A stretch of 64,000 bases of DNA from Microbacterium sp. SLBN-154 (GTDB lineage Bacteria > Actinomycetota > Actinomycetes > Actinomycetales > Microbacteriaceae). Positions 28,212-36,699 of the stretch are shown piece after piece. Location: positions 930,001 to 994,000 of the forward strand of contig NZ_VFNL01000001.1 of the NCBI RefSeq assembly GCF_006715565.1, in the 5' to 3' direction. Positions within the stretch are counted from its first letter, which is position 1. Every line of letters begins with the position of its first letter. The notes beneath the pieces are model-generated. The model had not been told where the DNA came from and ran no database searches. It was given only the letters and a program-made list of their open reading frames with translations. Both the position numbers and the translations under genes were made by a program.

Positions 28212-30239
28212 CTACTCGAACTCGCGGCCGACCGTGAAGTGCGCACGCCGCCAGGCGCGCAGCTCCTGCTCGTAGGCGAGGAGGGCGCGGTGCTCCTCCG
28301 CGCGGTCGACGGCCTGTCCGACGGCGTCGGCGAAGACCGTCCCGCCCCCCGAGTCGGGGTGGATCTGGTCGCCGGCGAGCAGCTCGGGCTTCGGGGTGAT
28401 CGCCCCCGACCAGTCGGCGATGAACACGCGCGGGTGCGTCGCGGCGAAGTCGGCCAGCTCGGCGTTGACGCCGGGGATCCAGTCACGCGGCGCGAAGGCG
28501 TTGACGAGGATGAGGGTGCGCTCGGGCCCCGCGATCGTCGCCATCCGCTCCAGGGCGTCGCGATCGACCGGACCGTTGGTCCCGAGACCCAGGACCACGT
28601 ACGGGCGCAGCTGCCCGCTGTCGGCGAGCTGCTGCAGAATGCCCGGGCCCGCCCACGCCGAGCGTGACACGGCCGCGTCGACGGCGATGCCGGGGAAGCG
28701 CTCGAGCAGCGCCGGTGCCGAAGCGAGCATGACCGAGTCGCCGACCGCCGAGATCTGATCCCCCGTCACGGGCGTCGGGGCCGGACGGGGCACGCTGGCG
28801 CCGGAGGGGACGCCCGGCACGGCAGGAGCCGAGGATCCGGATGCCGCGGGGGCACCCTCCGCGCCGGCCGTCGCCGTCGCCTCCGGTGACGGGGTCGGAG
28901 CGGGCGCTGCGGGGGCGTCGATCTCGGCGAGAGCCCGCTGACCGGCATCCACCATCGCCTGGCCCGACGACACCGCCGGTGCCGCGGCGACCGCGGCACC
29001 GGTGCCGGCGACGAGTGCGATCGCGACGGCGCCGGCGGTCACCGCTCCGATCCGCGCGCCCGCGCGGGCGCGCACGGCCCTCCCGAGCCGGCGGAGCGAT
29101 CCACGGAACCCGTGCCGCCGCACCGGCGTCTCGACGAAGCGGTACGACAGCTCCGCGGCGACGAGGGTGAGCACGAGGGCGGTGAGGCCGACGCTCCCGG
29201 GGACCCCGGCCTCGGCGCCGGTGCCCTGGAGCCCCGCGAGGAGCAGGACGAGGATCGGCCAGTGCCAGAGGTAGATGCCGTACGAGCGGTCGCCGATCCA
29301 CCGCAGCGGCTGGGTGTCGAGCGCCGCGCCGAACCGGGAACCCGGCCAGACCCCGGCGATGATCGCCGCGGCGGCGAGGAGGCTTGCCGCCAGCAGCGCA
29401 CCGGGGAAGGTCACCACCCCGTCGACCGGTGCCAGGAAGGACAGCAGCACGAGTCCCGAGATCGCCGCCGCGCCGACCGGACCGGTCCACCGCGGACGCG
29501 ACGACGCCGACGGGCGCGCCAGCACCCTCGTCGTGGCGAATGCCAGGGCCACCCCCAGCAGGATGCCGAAGGCGTGGGTGTCGGTGCCGAAGTACACGCG
29601 GGTGAGGTCGCCCCCGGGCGTGCCGAGGGCGGAGGCCACCAGCAGCGCCATCCATGCCGCCGAGGCCGCCGCCAGCAGCACCGCCGCCCCGGCGCGCGCC
29701 CACGCACGGGGGAGGAGGAGGAACAGCGGCAGCAGGAGGGGCCAGACGACGTAGAACTGCTCTTCGACGGCGAGCGACCAGAAGTTGCGGAACAGTTCGG
29801 GGGTGGCGGCGGAGAAGTATCCGCTGTCACCGGCCAGCGAGACCCAGTTGTAGCTGAAGGTCGCCGCCCCTAGCACCTGCGCCCCCAGGCGCACGAGCAC
29901 GTCGCCGCCGACGAGGAGGGCCGCGCTGGAACACACGAGCACCACCAGCGCGAGCGCCGGCAGGAGCCGCCGGGCCCGTCGGCGCCAGAAGCCGACGAGC
30001 GCGATCCGGCCGTTCCGGGCGTGCTCGCGCAGCAGCAGGCTGGTGATGAGGAACCCGCTGATGACGAAGAAGACGTCGACGCCGATGAACCCGCCCGGAA
30101 GCATCGCGGGGAAGAGGTGGTAGATCACCACGAGCGTCACGGCGACCGCTCGCATCCCGTCCAATCCCGCATGACGGCGCGGGAGATCGGCGGTGGGCGA
30201 GCTGGGGCTGCTGAGACGTGTGGGGGCGGTGAGCGTCAT
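28212..30239 (-). CDS. OafA/YrhL-type membrane acyltransferase with SGNH domain
   Basis: The 675-residue protein begins with an acyltransferase-3 domain of about ten membrane helices; the catalytic histidine of the family is seen in AVTLVVIYHLF near residue 40, and GFIGVDVFFVISGFLITSLL is the classic second helix. After about residue 410 there is an Ala/Pro-rich linker and a C-terminal SGNH hydrolase-like domain with GDS (ISAVGDSVMLAS), GTNG and the DxxH pair in DQIHPDSGG. Such fusions transfer O-acetyl groups to surface polysaccharides or peptidoglycan. The minus-strand ATG at 30239 is chosen for a normal N-terminus; the open frame reaches to 30629 but that part is repetitive Arg/Pro. It interrupts the usual rplQ-truA neighbourhood. 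Confidence 0.85.
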   Translation of the reverse strand: MTLTAPTRLSSPSSPTADLPRRHAGLDGMRAVAVTLVVIYHLFPAMLPGGFIGVDVFFVISGFLITSLLLREHARNGRIALVGFWRRRARRLLPALALVVLVCSSAALLVGGDVLVRLGAQVLGAATFSYNWVSLAGDSGYFSAATPELFRNFWSLAVEEQFYVVWPLLLPLFLLLPRAWARAGAAVLLAAASAAWMALLVASALGTPGGDLTRVYFGTDTHAFGILLGVALAFATTRVLARPSASSRPRWTGPVGAAAISGLVLLSFLAPVDGVVTFPGALLAASLLAAAAIIAGVWPGSRFGAALDTQPLRWIGDRSYGIYLWHWPILVLLLAGLQGTGAEAGVPGSVGLTALVLTLVAAELSYRFVETPVRRHGFRGSLRRLGRAVRARAGARIGAVTAGAVAIALVAGTGAAVAAAPAVSSGQAMVDAGQRALAEIDAPAAPAPTPSPEATATAGAEGAPAASGSSAPAVPGVPSGASVPRPAPTPVTGDQISAVGDSVMLASAPALLERFPGIAVDAAVSRSAWAGPGILQQLADSGQLRPYVVLGLGTNGPVDRDALERMATIAGPERTLILVNAFAPRDWIPGVNAELADFAATHPRVFIADWSGAITPKPELLAGDQIHPDSGGGTVFADAVGQAVDRAEEHRALLAYEQELRAWRRAHFTVGREFE

Positions 30240-30382
30240 GGGATAACCGGTCAGGTCGACGATCCTGCGGGGGGACACCACAGTGTACGTCGGTCCTCGT
30301 CTCGGCCCCCGGGGAATCTCCGAGAGCGACGCTCTCGCGAACGCCCTGCGGCGGTGGCTCGGGACGCCCGGCCGAGGCGAAC

Positions 30383-30388
30383 TACGCT
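30383..30388 (+). promoter_or_regulatory. -10 element for a leaderless truA transcript
   Basis: TACGCT ends exactly 6 nt before the truA GTG (30395), and no Shine-Dalgarno lies between. That geometry places the first transcribed base at or next to the start codon. The -35 region (cgggac) is a poor match. Confidence 0.5.
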
Positions 30389-30394
30389 GGTGCG

Positions 30395-31261
30395 GTGCGC
30401 ATCCGCCTCGATCTCTCCTACGACGGCACGCACTTCCGCGGGTGGGCCCGCCAGCGGGGCCTTCGGACCGTGCAGGGGACGCTGGAGTCCGCCCTCGGCC
30501 GCGTGCTGAGCGGCGACCCGCGCGTCGTGGTCGCCGGGCGCACCGACGCCGGCGTCCACGCCACAGGGCAGGTCGCCCACCTCGACCTCGACCCGGCGCA
30601 GGAGGAACGCCTGGCCGCCGCCCGCGCACCGCGCGCGGCAGCGAACGCGGGCACGACGGAGGTCGACCCCGTCGCCCAGCTCGCGCGTCGCATCAACGGG
30701 GTACTGGGTGCCTACGCCGATCTGGCGGTGCGGGCGACGACTCTCGCCCCCGCCGGGTTCGACGCCCGCTTCTCGGCGGTGTGGCGGCGCTACGTCTACC
30801 GCATCGCCGACCGCGCCACGGGGTACGACCCTCTCGAGCGCCACCGCACCACGAGCGTGCGGTCGCACCTCGATGAGGAGCGGATGGATGCCGCGGCGCG
30901 CTCGCTCGTCGGACTGCACGACTTCGCGGCCTACTGCAAGCCGCGCGAGGAGGCGACGACCATCCGCACCCTGCTCGACTTCGGCTGGCGCCGCGACGCC
31001 GACGGCGTGCTGATCGCCGACGTCAAGGCCGACGCGTTCTGCCACAGCATGGTGCGGGCCCTGGTCGGGGGGTGCGTCGCCGTGGGGGAGGGGCGCCTCG
31101 AGCCGGGGGACCTCGCCGCGATCCGCGATCGCGGTGGCAAGGTGCCTGAGATCCACGTCCTCGCCGCGCGCGGACTGACCCTCGCCGAGGTGGGCTACCC
31201 CTCCGACGACCTGCTCGCCGCCCGCGCCGAACAGACTCGGGCACGACGCGAAACGGACTGA
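30395..31261 (+). CDS. truA: tRNA pseudouridine(38-40) synthase
   Basis: The 288-residue enzyme isomerises uridines 38-40 in tRNA anticodon arms. The catalytic aspartate is Asp51 within AGRTDAGVHATGQ, and the C-terminal motif FCHSMVRALVGGCVAVGEG is typical. An insertion of about 30 residues after VAHLDLDP (Ala/Arg-rich) is seen in actinobacterial members. truA normally follows rplQ in actinobacteria, but here the acyltransferase on the other strand lies between them, so it must have its own promoter; a TACGCT element 6 nt upstream of the GTG suggests a leaderless transcript. Confidence 0.95.
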   Translation: MRIRLDLSYDGTHFRGWARQRGLRTVQGTLESALGRVLSGDPRVVVAGRTDAGVHATGQVAHLDLDPAQEERLAAARAPRAAANAGTTEVDPVAQLARRINGVLGAYADLAVRATTLAPAGFDARFSAVWRRYVYRIADRATGYDPLERHRTTSVRSHLDEERMDAAARSLVGLHDFAAYCKPREEATTIRTLLDFGWRRDADGVLIADVKADAFCHSMVRALVGGCVAVGEGRLEPGDLAAIRDRGGKVPEIHVLAARGLTLAEVGYPSDDLLAARAEQTRARRETD

Positions 31262-31336
31262 GGAAACCTGATCATCGCTTATGGGTCACCTCCCGGTCAG
31301 CCCGCGTCTGGCGTCGCGGCCGTAGGCTGGGCGTCG

Positions 31337-32038
31337 ATGAGAGTGATCTCGTACAACCTGCGCAAGCATCGCGCCGCGGGCGAGCTGGCCGAGCTCGTCG
31401 AACGCCACGGTGCCGACGTCCTGTGTCTGCAGGAGTACGACACCTCCGACATCCCCGACGAGATCGCGGGGCTCCGCCTCGCGGACGCGACCTCGCGCAA
31501 CCGGCTGGGCCTTGCGGTCTACTACCGCGCCAACACCTTCCGCGCGGTCGAGGTGCGGGCCCTGGCGCTGAAGAAGTCGCTGCACGATCACCTGCTCAAG
31601 CCCGCCGAGGAGCGGATGCTGGGGGTGCGGCTGCACGACATCGATCACGGCACCGACCTGATCGTGGCGTCCTTCCACGCGGCGCCCCTGACAGCGCTCA
31701 ATTCGCTTCGCCGGCACCAGATCCGCACGGCGCTGTCAGAGCTGGAGCAGCTGGGGGTGGGTCTTCCGACGCTGATGGTGGGCGACTACAACTACCCGGT
31801 GTTCAAGGAGAACCTCGGACAGAAGGTGCGCGAGCAGGGGTACGAGCTCAGCCTCAGCGACTCCCGCACGTACACGCGCTATCGATTCTTCCGCGGCCAC
31901 TACGACTTCGTGACCTCGTCCGGATTCACCATCGACCGGGTCCGCACCCTGCCGCAGGGCCTGTCGGATCACCTCCCGATCCTGGTCACGGCGAACATCA
32001 CCGCGGCGCAGCCGGCGGAGGTTCCGACGGCGGGCTGA
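31337..32038 (+). CDS. Endonuclease/exonuclease/phosphatase (EEP) family protein
   Basis: The 233-residue protein has the EEP fold landmarks in order: ISYNLR at residues 4-9, a metal-binding Glu in CLQEYD near 37, the histidine in VASFHAAPL, GDYNYP with the Asp/Asn pair, and SDHLPILV with the final Asp-His pair. Members hydrolyse phosphodiester or phosphate bonds in DNA, phospholipids or small molecules; the substrate here is unknown. It has no signal peptide and should be cytoplasmic. No Shine-Dalgarno is visible; TAGGCT (31323-31328) sits 8 nt upstream of the ATG, which would suit a near-leaderless transcript. Confidence 0.85.
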   Translation: MRVISYNLRKHRAAGELAELVERHGADVLCLQEYDTSDIPDEIAGLRLADATSRNRLGLAVYYRANTFRAVEVRALALKKSLHDHLLKPAEERMLGVRLHDIDHGTDLIVASFHAAPLTALNSLRRHQIRTALSELEQLGVGLPTLMVGDYNYPVFKENLGQKVREQGYELSLSDSRTYTRYRFFRGHYDFVTSSGFTIDRVRTLPQGLSDHLPILVTANITAAQPAEVPTAG

Positions 32039-32079
32039 GCGACGGCACGTCCGGGGCTCGGAGCCGCAACGCTCGTGGC

Positions 32080-32085
32080 TAAACT
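32080..32085 (+). promoter_or_regulatory. -10 element for a leaderless histidine kinase transcript
   Basis: TAAACT ends 6 nt before the ATG at 32092, with no Shine-Dalgarno between them. The spacing is the same as at truA and the DUF4012 gene, so transcription should begin at the start codon. Confidence 0.5.
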
Positions 32086-32091
32086 CTGCGT

Positions 32092-33774
32092 ATGTTGACG
32101 GGGGGCAGGTCGCGGACGGTCGATGCCTCACCGGCGCCGATCTCGACCTGGTCTGTCGCTCCCGACACCCGGATGTTGGCGCCCGCACCGATCTCCACCC
32201 GCACCCGGTCGATCTGGTTGAGTCAGCTCGTGCTGGGGGTCACGGTCCTCGCCGTCGTCATCCTGTTGCTGTTCATCCAGCCCTCGCAGCTGGCGAACGC
32301 GACCTTCACCGGGGGCGTCCTGCTGCTGGTGGTGATCACGGCGGCGACCCTGATCGCACCGTGGGCGCGGCTGACATCGGCCGCGGTGCTGATCGTGCCG
32401 TTCGCCGACCTGTTCGCGGTGGGGCTGCTGAATCTCGACGGCGACCTGCGGTTCGCGTTCCTGTGGACCTTCCCCATCGTGTGGATCGCTCTGCACTACG
32501 GCGCCCGCACCCTGGCCGTGGCTCTTGGCGCGGTCGGGCTCTTCCTGCTGATCGTGGCGAGCCTCAACCCCGGCACCGAATCCACGATCCGCGTGGTGCT
32601 GATCATCATCGTGCTGAGCTTCATCGGCATCACCCTGCACGTGGGATCAAGGCGCACCCGGGCATTCAAGCGCCTCCTGCGCCAGCAGGCGCGCCGCCTG
32701 CGCGCGACCCTCGATCGGGCCACCGCGCAGGAGCGGCGGATCGCCGAGATGATCGACGGCATCGACCTCGGCATCGTGCGGCTGTCTCCCGGCGGTGAGC
32801 TGCTCGCCCTCAACGCCGCCTATCGACGGCTCTACGGTCTGGGGGAGCAGGAGGACCCCGCCCACACCGCCGTGATCGAGCATGCCGGAGTCGACGGGCC
32901 GGAGGTGCCCGCCGACGAGCGTCCGTTCGCGCGCGCCGCCCGCGGCGAGGCGTTCGCCCCCGAGACGTACTGGATCATCGACGCCGAAGGCACGTGGCGC
33001 GCGGTGACCGTGTCGGCGAGCCCGCTCGCCTCGCGAAGCGAGGACGAAGCCAGCATGCTGCTCGTCGTGCGCGAGGTCACAGCCCTGCTGCACGCCGAAC
33101 GCGCGCGCGATCAGGTCGTCGCGATGGCCTCGCACGAGATCCGCAACCCGCTCACCGTCATCCTCGGCCGCGCCGAGCTCGCCCTCGAGCGCGACGTCGA
33201 CGCTGCGAGCCGTGACGACTTCACCGTGATCGAGGCGTCGGCCGAGCGGATGCTGACGATGCTCGAACAGACCCTCCGCGATTCCCGGTCGTCGTTCACC
33301 GCCCCTCGCGGCACCGACGAGATCGATCTGCGCAGCGTGCTGGAGGCGTCGCTGGTGGGAGTGACGGCCAACGCGCGAGCGCGCAACATCACCCTGCACA
33401 CCGAGCTCCCCCCGGTGCTCCCCGCGCGGGGGGATGCGTTCCGCCTGCGCCAGGTGTTCGACAATCTCCTCACCAACGCCGTGAAGTACACACCCCGGCA
33501 GGGCACGGTCTCGGTGAGGGCGGCGGTCGACCGCGACATGATCCACGTCGACGTCAGCGACTCGGGGATCGGGATCCCCGCCGACGAGATCGACCGGGTG
33601 TTCGAGCCCTACTTCCGCTCCTCCGCTGCCGGCCAGACGGCGTCGGGGACGGGCCTCGGCCTCGGGATCGCGCGCGACATCGTCGAGGCGCACGGCGGCA
33701 CCCTGACGCTGACGTCGCACGTCGACGAGGGCACCACGGCGAGCGTCGCCCTCCCGCGGGCGGCGACGCCGTGA
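32092..33774 (+). CDS. PAS-domain sensor histidine kinase
   Basis: The 560-residue protein has about five membrane helices within residues 42-185, an Arg-rich coiled segment, a PAS domain around 220-330 (IDGIDLGIVRLSPGGELLALN), a HisKA dimerisation domain with phospho-acceptor His348 in ASHEIRNPLT, and a HATPase with N box (FDNLLTNAVKYT), DSGIGIP and GTGLGLGIARDIVEAHGG. It should autophosphorylate in response to a membrane or cytoplasmic cue. The GTGA overlap with the next gene links it to the degenerate GGDEF protein. The nearest candidate partner is the response regulator at 38.3 kb; that pairing is inferred from proximity. Confidence 0.92.
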   Translation: MLTGGRSRTVDASPAPISTWSVAPDTRMLAPAPISTRTRSIWLSQLVLGVTVLAVVILLLFIQPSQLANATFTGGVLLLVVITAATLIAPWARLTSAAVLIVPFADLFAVGLLNLDGDLRFAFLWTFPIVWIALHYGARTLAVALGAVGLFLLIVASLNPGTESTIRVVLIIIVLSFIGITLHVGSRRTRAFKRLLRQQARRLRATLDRATAQERRIAEMIDGIDLGIVRLSPGGELLALNAAYRRLYGLGEQEDPAHTAVIEHAGVDGPEVPADERPFARAARGEAFAPETYWIIDAEGTWRAVTVSASPLASRSEDEASMLLVVREVTALLHAERARDQVVAMASHEIRNPLTVILGRAELALERDVDAASRDDFTVIEASAERMLTMLEQTLRDSRSSFTAPRGTDEIDLRSVLEASLVGVTANARARNITLHTELPPVLPARGDAFRLRQVFDNLLTNAVKYTPRQGTVSVRAAVDRDMIHVDVSDSGIGIPADEIDRVFEPYFRSSAAGQTASGTGLGLGIARDIVEAHGGTLTLTSHVDEGTTASVALPRAATP

Positions 33775-34907
33775 TCGACGGCATCCCCTCCTTCAGCGGA
33801 CCCAACCTCGCCCTGGCCCAGGCGACGGTGGCCACCCTCGGCGTCGTCATCATGATCGGGGTGGCGTTCCTGGATCGTCCGCATCGCTCGACGCTGCTGT
33901 GGTCGATCGCGTTCCTTCTGGCGATGACCTCGTCGTGGGGGGTCGTGCTGGCCGAGACCGTCGACTCCGAAGTGATCCGTCGGGTGTCGCTGGGCATCCT
34001 CATGGGTGCGCCGGGCTTCTTCTGGGCGGGCTTCCGCACCCTCCGCGGCACCGCATCGCGGTGGTGGGTCGCGGCGTCGCTGTCGGTTCTCAGCCCGGTG
34101 ATCCTCGTCGCCGCCGGCGCCACCGAGGTCTACAGCGTCGTGTTCCGCCTGATCTTCTTCCTCTCGGCGGTGTTCGCCTTCCTGCTCCTCGTGGAGTGGC
34201 TCCGACTTCCCGACCGCGGCGACACCGTGCTGTACCCGCTCGTGGTGATCTCGGTGCTCTACTCCGCCCTCGCCGCCTTCGTCGCCGTCGCGGGCTTGGT
34301 CTTCCCCGCCTCCACCGGCGACGATCTGCAGTTCGTGCGCTCGGTCAACCAGCTCGGCTTCATCGTCTACATGGTCTGCGCACTGGTGTCGCTGGTCGGG
34401 TTCGCCACCCGTCGCGAACGGGTGGTGGCGCCGGGATCGCGCACCCCGTGGGAGGAGTTCATCGCAGGATGCCGCGACCGACTCGTCCGTGCAGGGAGAC
34501 GCGGGGAGCGTTCGTGGGCCCTCCTGGTGTTCCGTCTGGACGACGAGGACGACGTTCGCGACGCCGTCGGGGCCGCTGGTTTCGACACCGTCTGCGCCCG
34601 CTTCGCCGAGGCGATCTGCGCCGCCCTTCCCGCCGACGCCGACATCGCCGAGCGCAGGCCCGGCACGGTGGTCGTGCTGATCTCCCGACCCGAGCCGGTG
34701 CTGCGCGCCGCGCTCCGCGGCGCGCTCGGAAGGGTCGGTCGGATGGAGAATGCCGGCGGTATGGAGATCCAGGTCTCGGCGAGTGTCGGATGGGTCTCCG
34801 CCGACGGCGACGAGGACGACCTCGACACCCTGCTCGATCGCGCCGAGGCGGCCGCCGACACCGCCCGCGCCTCCGGCGGCGACCGGTGGGAGCGGATCAG
34901 CCGCTGA
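33771..34907 (+). CDS. Membrane protein with degenerate GGDEF domain
   Basis: The 378-residue protein has about seven membrane helices in residues 10-215 and a cytoplasmic C-terminal domain (about 240-378) shaped like a GGDEF domain: ALLVFRLDDEDDVRDAVGAAG matches the first strand and helix, and ASVGWVSADGDEDDLDTLLD followed by AADTARASGGDRW matches the usual end. The active-site motif is lost: RRPGTVVVLI stands where RxGGDEFxVLL should be, so cyclic di-GMP synthesis is not expected. It may sense a ligand or bind partners. The GTG start overlaps the histidine kinase stop by 4 bp, so both are co-translated, which suggests they signal together. Confidence 0.8.
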   Translation: MIDGIPSFSGPNLALAQATVATLGVVIMIGVAFLDRPHRSTLLWSIAFLLAMTSSWGVVLAETVDSEVIRRVSLGILMGAPGFFWAGFRTLRGTASRWWVAASLSVLSPVILVAAGATEVYSVVFRLIFFLSAVFAFLLLVEWLRLPDRGDTVLYPLVVISVLYSALAAFVAVAGLVFPASTGDDLQFVRSVNQLGFIVYMVCALVSLVGFATRRERVVAPGSRTPWEEFIAGCRDRLVRAGRRGERSWALLVFRLDDEDDVRDAVGAAGFDTVCARFAEAICAALPADADIAERRPGTVVVLISRPEPVLRAALRGALGRVGRMENAGGMEIQVSASVGWVSADGDEDDLDTLLDRAEAAADTARASGGDRWERISR

Positions 34908-34922
34908 CGGCCGCGAGCCGCC

Positions 34923-35567
34923 TCACTCCTCGGGATCCGACTCGGACCCGGGTGCCGCCGCGATCGCCACGGTGACGGTGTCGCTCGCGGTCTGCTTGGC
35001 GAACTCGTTCGAGGTCGGGGTGGTCTGCACGAGGAAGTCGTAGCTGAACTGCAGCTGCACGTGCGTCGCGTCGGTCGGCACCGATCCCACGTTGAAGGTC
35101 TGCGAGTAGCTGTACGGTGCGAGGACGAGGTATCCGGGGGCGACCGAGGACTGGTCGACCTGCGCCTCCAACGGCGCCATCGCGCCATCCGGTCCCTGGG
35201 GCACCGCGACCATCACCGCTCGCTGCAGGTAGACCTTCTGGCCGTCGTCGGGAGTGACCGTCGTCGTCATCGACAGGCTCACGGGCTTCAGCGCCTCGGC
35301 CGTCCACCGATCCATCGACAGGTTCGACCAGTAGTCCACCGACGCCGCGACCGCACCGGCGACGAGCTCACGCTCGGTCGAGCCGCTGGAGAGGTCGTTG
35401 GGAACCGGCGTCGGCGCCGCGGACGGCGTCGAGCTGGTCGTGGTGCTCGGGGTGGGCTCGGCGCCGAAGTCCCACGGAGCCGGACCGCAGCCCGTCAGGG
35501 CCAGGGCGAGCGTCAGGGCGAGCGCGGAACTCGCAGCGCCCGCGGCGGCACGACGATGGGGACCCAT
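34923..35567 (-). CDS. Lipoprotein, possible paralogue of the divergent lipoprotein at 35.8 kb
   Basis: The 214-residue product starts with a lipoprotein signal ending in the lipobox LALTGC at about residue 25, followed by a Thr/Ser/Pro-rich spacer and a domain of beta-strand character. The ATG at 35567 is supported by GGGAGGTTCC just upstream; a longer frame to 35648 has no such site. The C-terminal stretch (VQLQFSYDFLVQTTPTSNEF to VTVAI) aligns by eye with ITLEFALTVWVEGNANDENS to LPVAI of the neighbouring plus-strand lipoprotein, and the central KVYLQRAVMVAV with RVYLSSVSVTS, so the two are probably diverged copies. Function is unknown; a surface-polymer role is inferred from the neighbours. 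Confidence 0.75.
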   Translation of the reverse strand: MGPHRRAAAGAASSALALTLALALTGCGPAPWDFGAEPTPSTTTSSTPSAAPTPVPNDLSSGSTERELVAGAVAASVDYWSNLSMDRWTAEALKPVSLSMTTTVTPDDGQKVYLQRAVMVAVPQGPDGAMAPLEAQVDQSSVAPGYLVLAPYSYSQTFNVGSVPTDATHVQLQFSYDFLVQTTPTSNEFAKQTASDTVTVAIAAAPGSESDPEE

Positions 35568-35625
35568 GGAACCTCCCGGGGCGGGTGGGACGAAGCGCCT
35601 TCCGGCCGGGGAAGACAGTGGCGTC

Positions 35626-35631
35626 AGTCTA
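35626..35631 (-). promoter_or_regulatory. -10 element of the minus-strand lipoprotein gene
   Basis: Read on the minus strand this is TAGACT. The last CTTG of the repeat array (35649-35646) lies 14 bp upstream of it, at the -35 position, as in promoters whose -35 is replaced by a PhoB-type activator site. Confidence 0.45.
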
Positions 35632-35645
35632 CGGACCTCCCAGCG

Positions 35646-35680
35646 CAAGGCTGGCGCAAGATCACCTCAAGAACCTCAAG
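35646..35680. promoter_or_regulatory. Candidate response-regulator box: CAAG repeats at 11-bp spacing
   Basis: CAAG occurs at 35646, 35657, 35668 and 35677, so the first three are exactly 11 bp apart; the last two units share the longer core CCTCAAGA. OmpR/PhoB-family regulators bind direct repeats spaced by one helical turn (about 11 bp). The matching CTTG array lies upstream of the glycosyltransferase gene. The regulator encoded at 38302 is the obvious candidate ligand. Confidence 0.55.
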
Positions 35681-35828
35681 ATCGCCGATCGGCGTGATTG
35701 TGTAACCGGCGAGGGGTGGGACCGGTCGCTCTCGCAGGCCGCCCGAACCCGAACCGGGCGGTGTGCCCACAGTTCGCGGGGCCGACCGGCCCCCACCCCG
35801 TTCCAACCGGCACGTCAGGAGTCCCGCC

Positions 35829-36575
35829 GTGAGCATCTCAGCCCCCCGCACCCGCCGTCCCGGCCGGCTCCTGGCCGTCACGGCCGCCGGCGCTCTCGTC
35901 GTGGCGCTGTCGGGGTGCGCGCAGGTCGTCGATGCGTTCAACCAGTTCCAGCAGTCCACGGGCGCACCGGTGGCGGCGGCGACTCCGACGCCGCTCGCGT
36001 CGCCGTCGATGGACTTCGACTCGCAGTTCACCTACGACGGTTCGGTGTCGCTGTCCACCGAGGTCGCCGATCAGCTCGAGGTGCGCCTGGACGTGTGGGC
36101 GTCAGACCCCAAGCGCACCCTCGAGTGGACCCCGACCCGCGCGAAGACGCTGGGCTTCGCGGTGAACGTCCACGATCACCGCGTCGATGAGAAGGCCGTT
36201 CTCACCGAGAAGCGCCGCGTCTACCTCTCGTCGGTCTCGGTGACCTCGCAGACCGCGCAGACGAGTGGTCAGGTGCAGAGCCCCTTCCAGTTCAGCGCCG
36301 ACCCGCGGACCCTCGTGCCGACCGACACACTCCGCTCCGATCGCGGGCTGCTGCTCAACAGCTTCCAGGGCGGCCTGCTCGTGCCCGAGACGACGATCAG
36401 CCAGCTCCCGGGCGACACCTACGGCATCACGCTCGAGTTCGCCCTCACGGTGTGGGTCGAGGGCAACGCCAACGACGAGAACTCCTTCTCGCAGCAGACG
36501 GTCTACCAGTACCTGCCGGTCGCCATCTATCCCGACGGCTCCGCCGCGGTGGCGGGTCCCCCCACCCAGCCTTGA
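35829..36575 (+). CDS. Lipoprotein of unknown function
   Basis: The 248-residue product has a twin-basic N-terminus, a hydrophobic core and the lipobox VALSGC at about residue 28, followed by an Ala/Thr/Pro-rich spacer and a beta-rich domain. The GTG at 35829 is supported by AGGAG 8 nt upstream; a longer frame from 35763 is not. It appears to be distantly related to the divergently transcribed lipoprotein (see that entry). It is followed by the glycosyltransferase gene, with CTTG repeats at the junction. A role at the outer face of the membrane in polymer export or in sensing is inferred only from context. Confidence 0.75.
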   Translation: MSISAPRTRRPGRLLAVTAAGALVVALSGCAQVVDAFNQFQQSTGAPVAAATPTPLASPSMDFDSQFTYDGSVSLSTEVADQLEVRLDVWASDPKRTLEWTPTRAKTLGFAVNVHDHRVDEKAVLTEKRRVYLSSVSVTSQTAQTSGQVQSPFQFSADPRTLVPTDTLRSDRGLLLNSFQGGLLVPETTISQLPGDTYGITLEFALTVWVEGNANDENSFSQQTVYQYLPVAIYPDGSAAVAGPPTQP

Positions 36576-36603
36576 GGCAACCTTGCGGGGCGCTTGGTGA
36601 GAC
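36571..36603. promoter_or_regulatory. Candidate response-regulator box: CTTG repeats at 11-bp spacing
   Basis: CTTG begins at 36571, 36582 and 36593, three units at exactly 11-bp spacing (cttgaggcaac, cttgcggggcg, cttggtgagac), starting at the stop codon of the lipoprotein gene and pointing towards the glycosyltransferase. The reverse complement contains CGCAAGGTTGCCTCAAG, close to CGCAAGGCTGGCGCAAG in the array at 35646-35660. Confidence 0.55.
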
Positions 36604-36699
36604 CTCGGGCTCGCGTCGCGGTTGGGCGGGCACTGTGGTCGAAGCGGCAGGAAGCCACCCGGCAGAAGCAGGCCGCTCCGAACGACACAGGATGTCACG

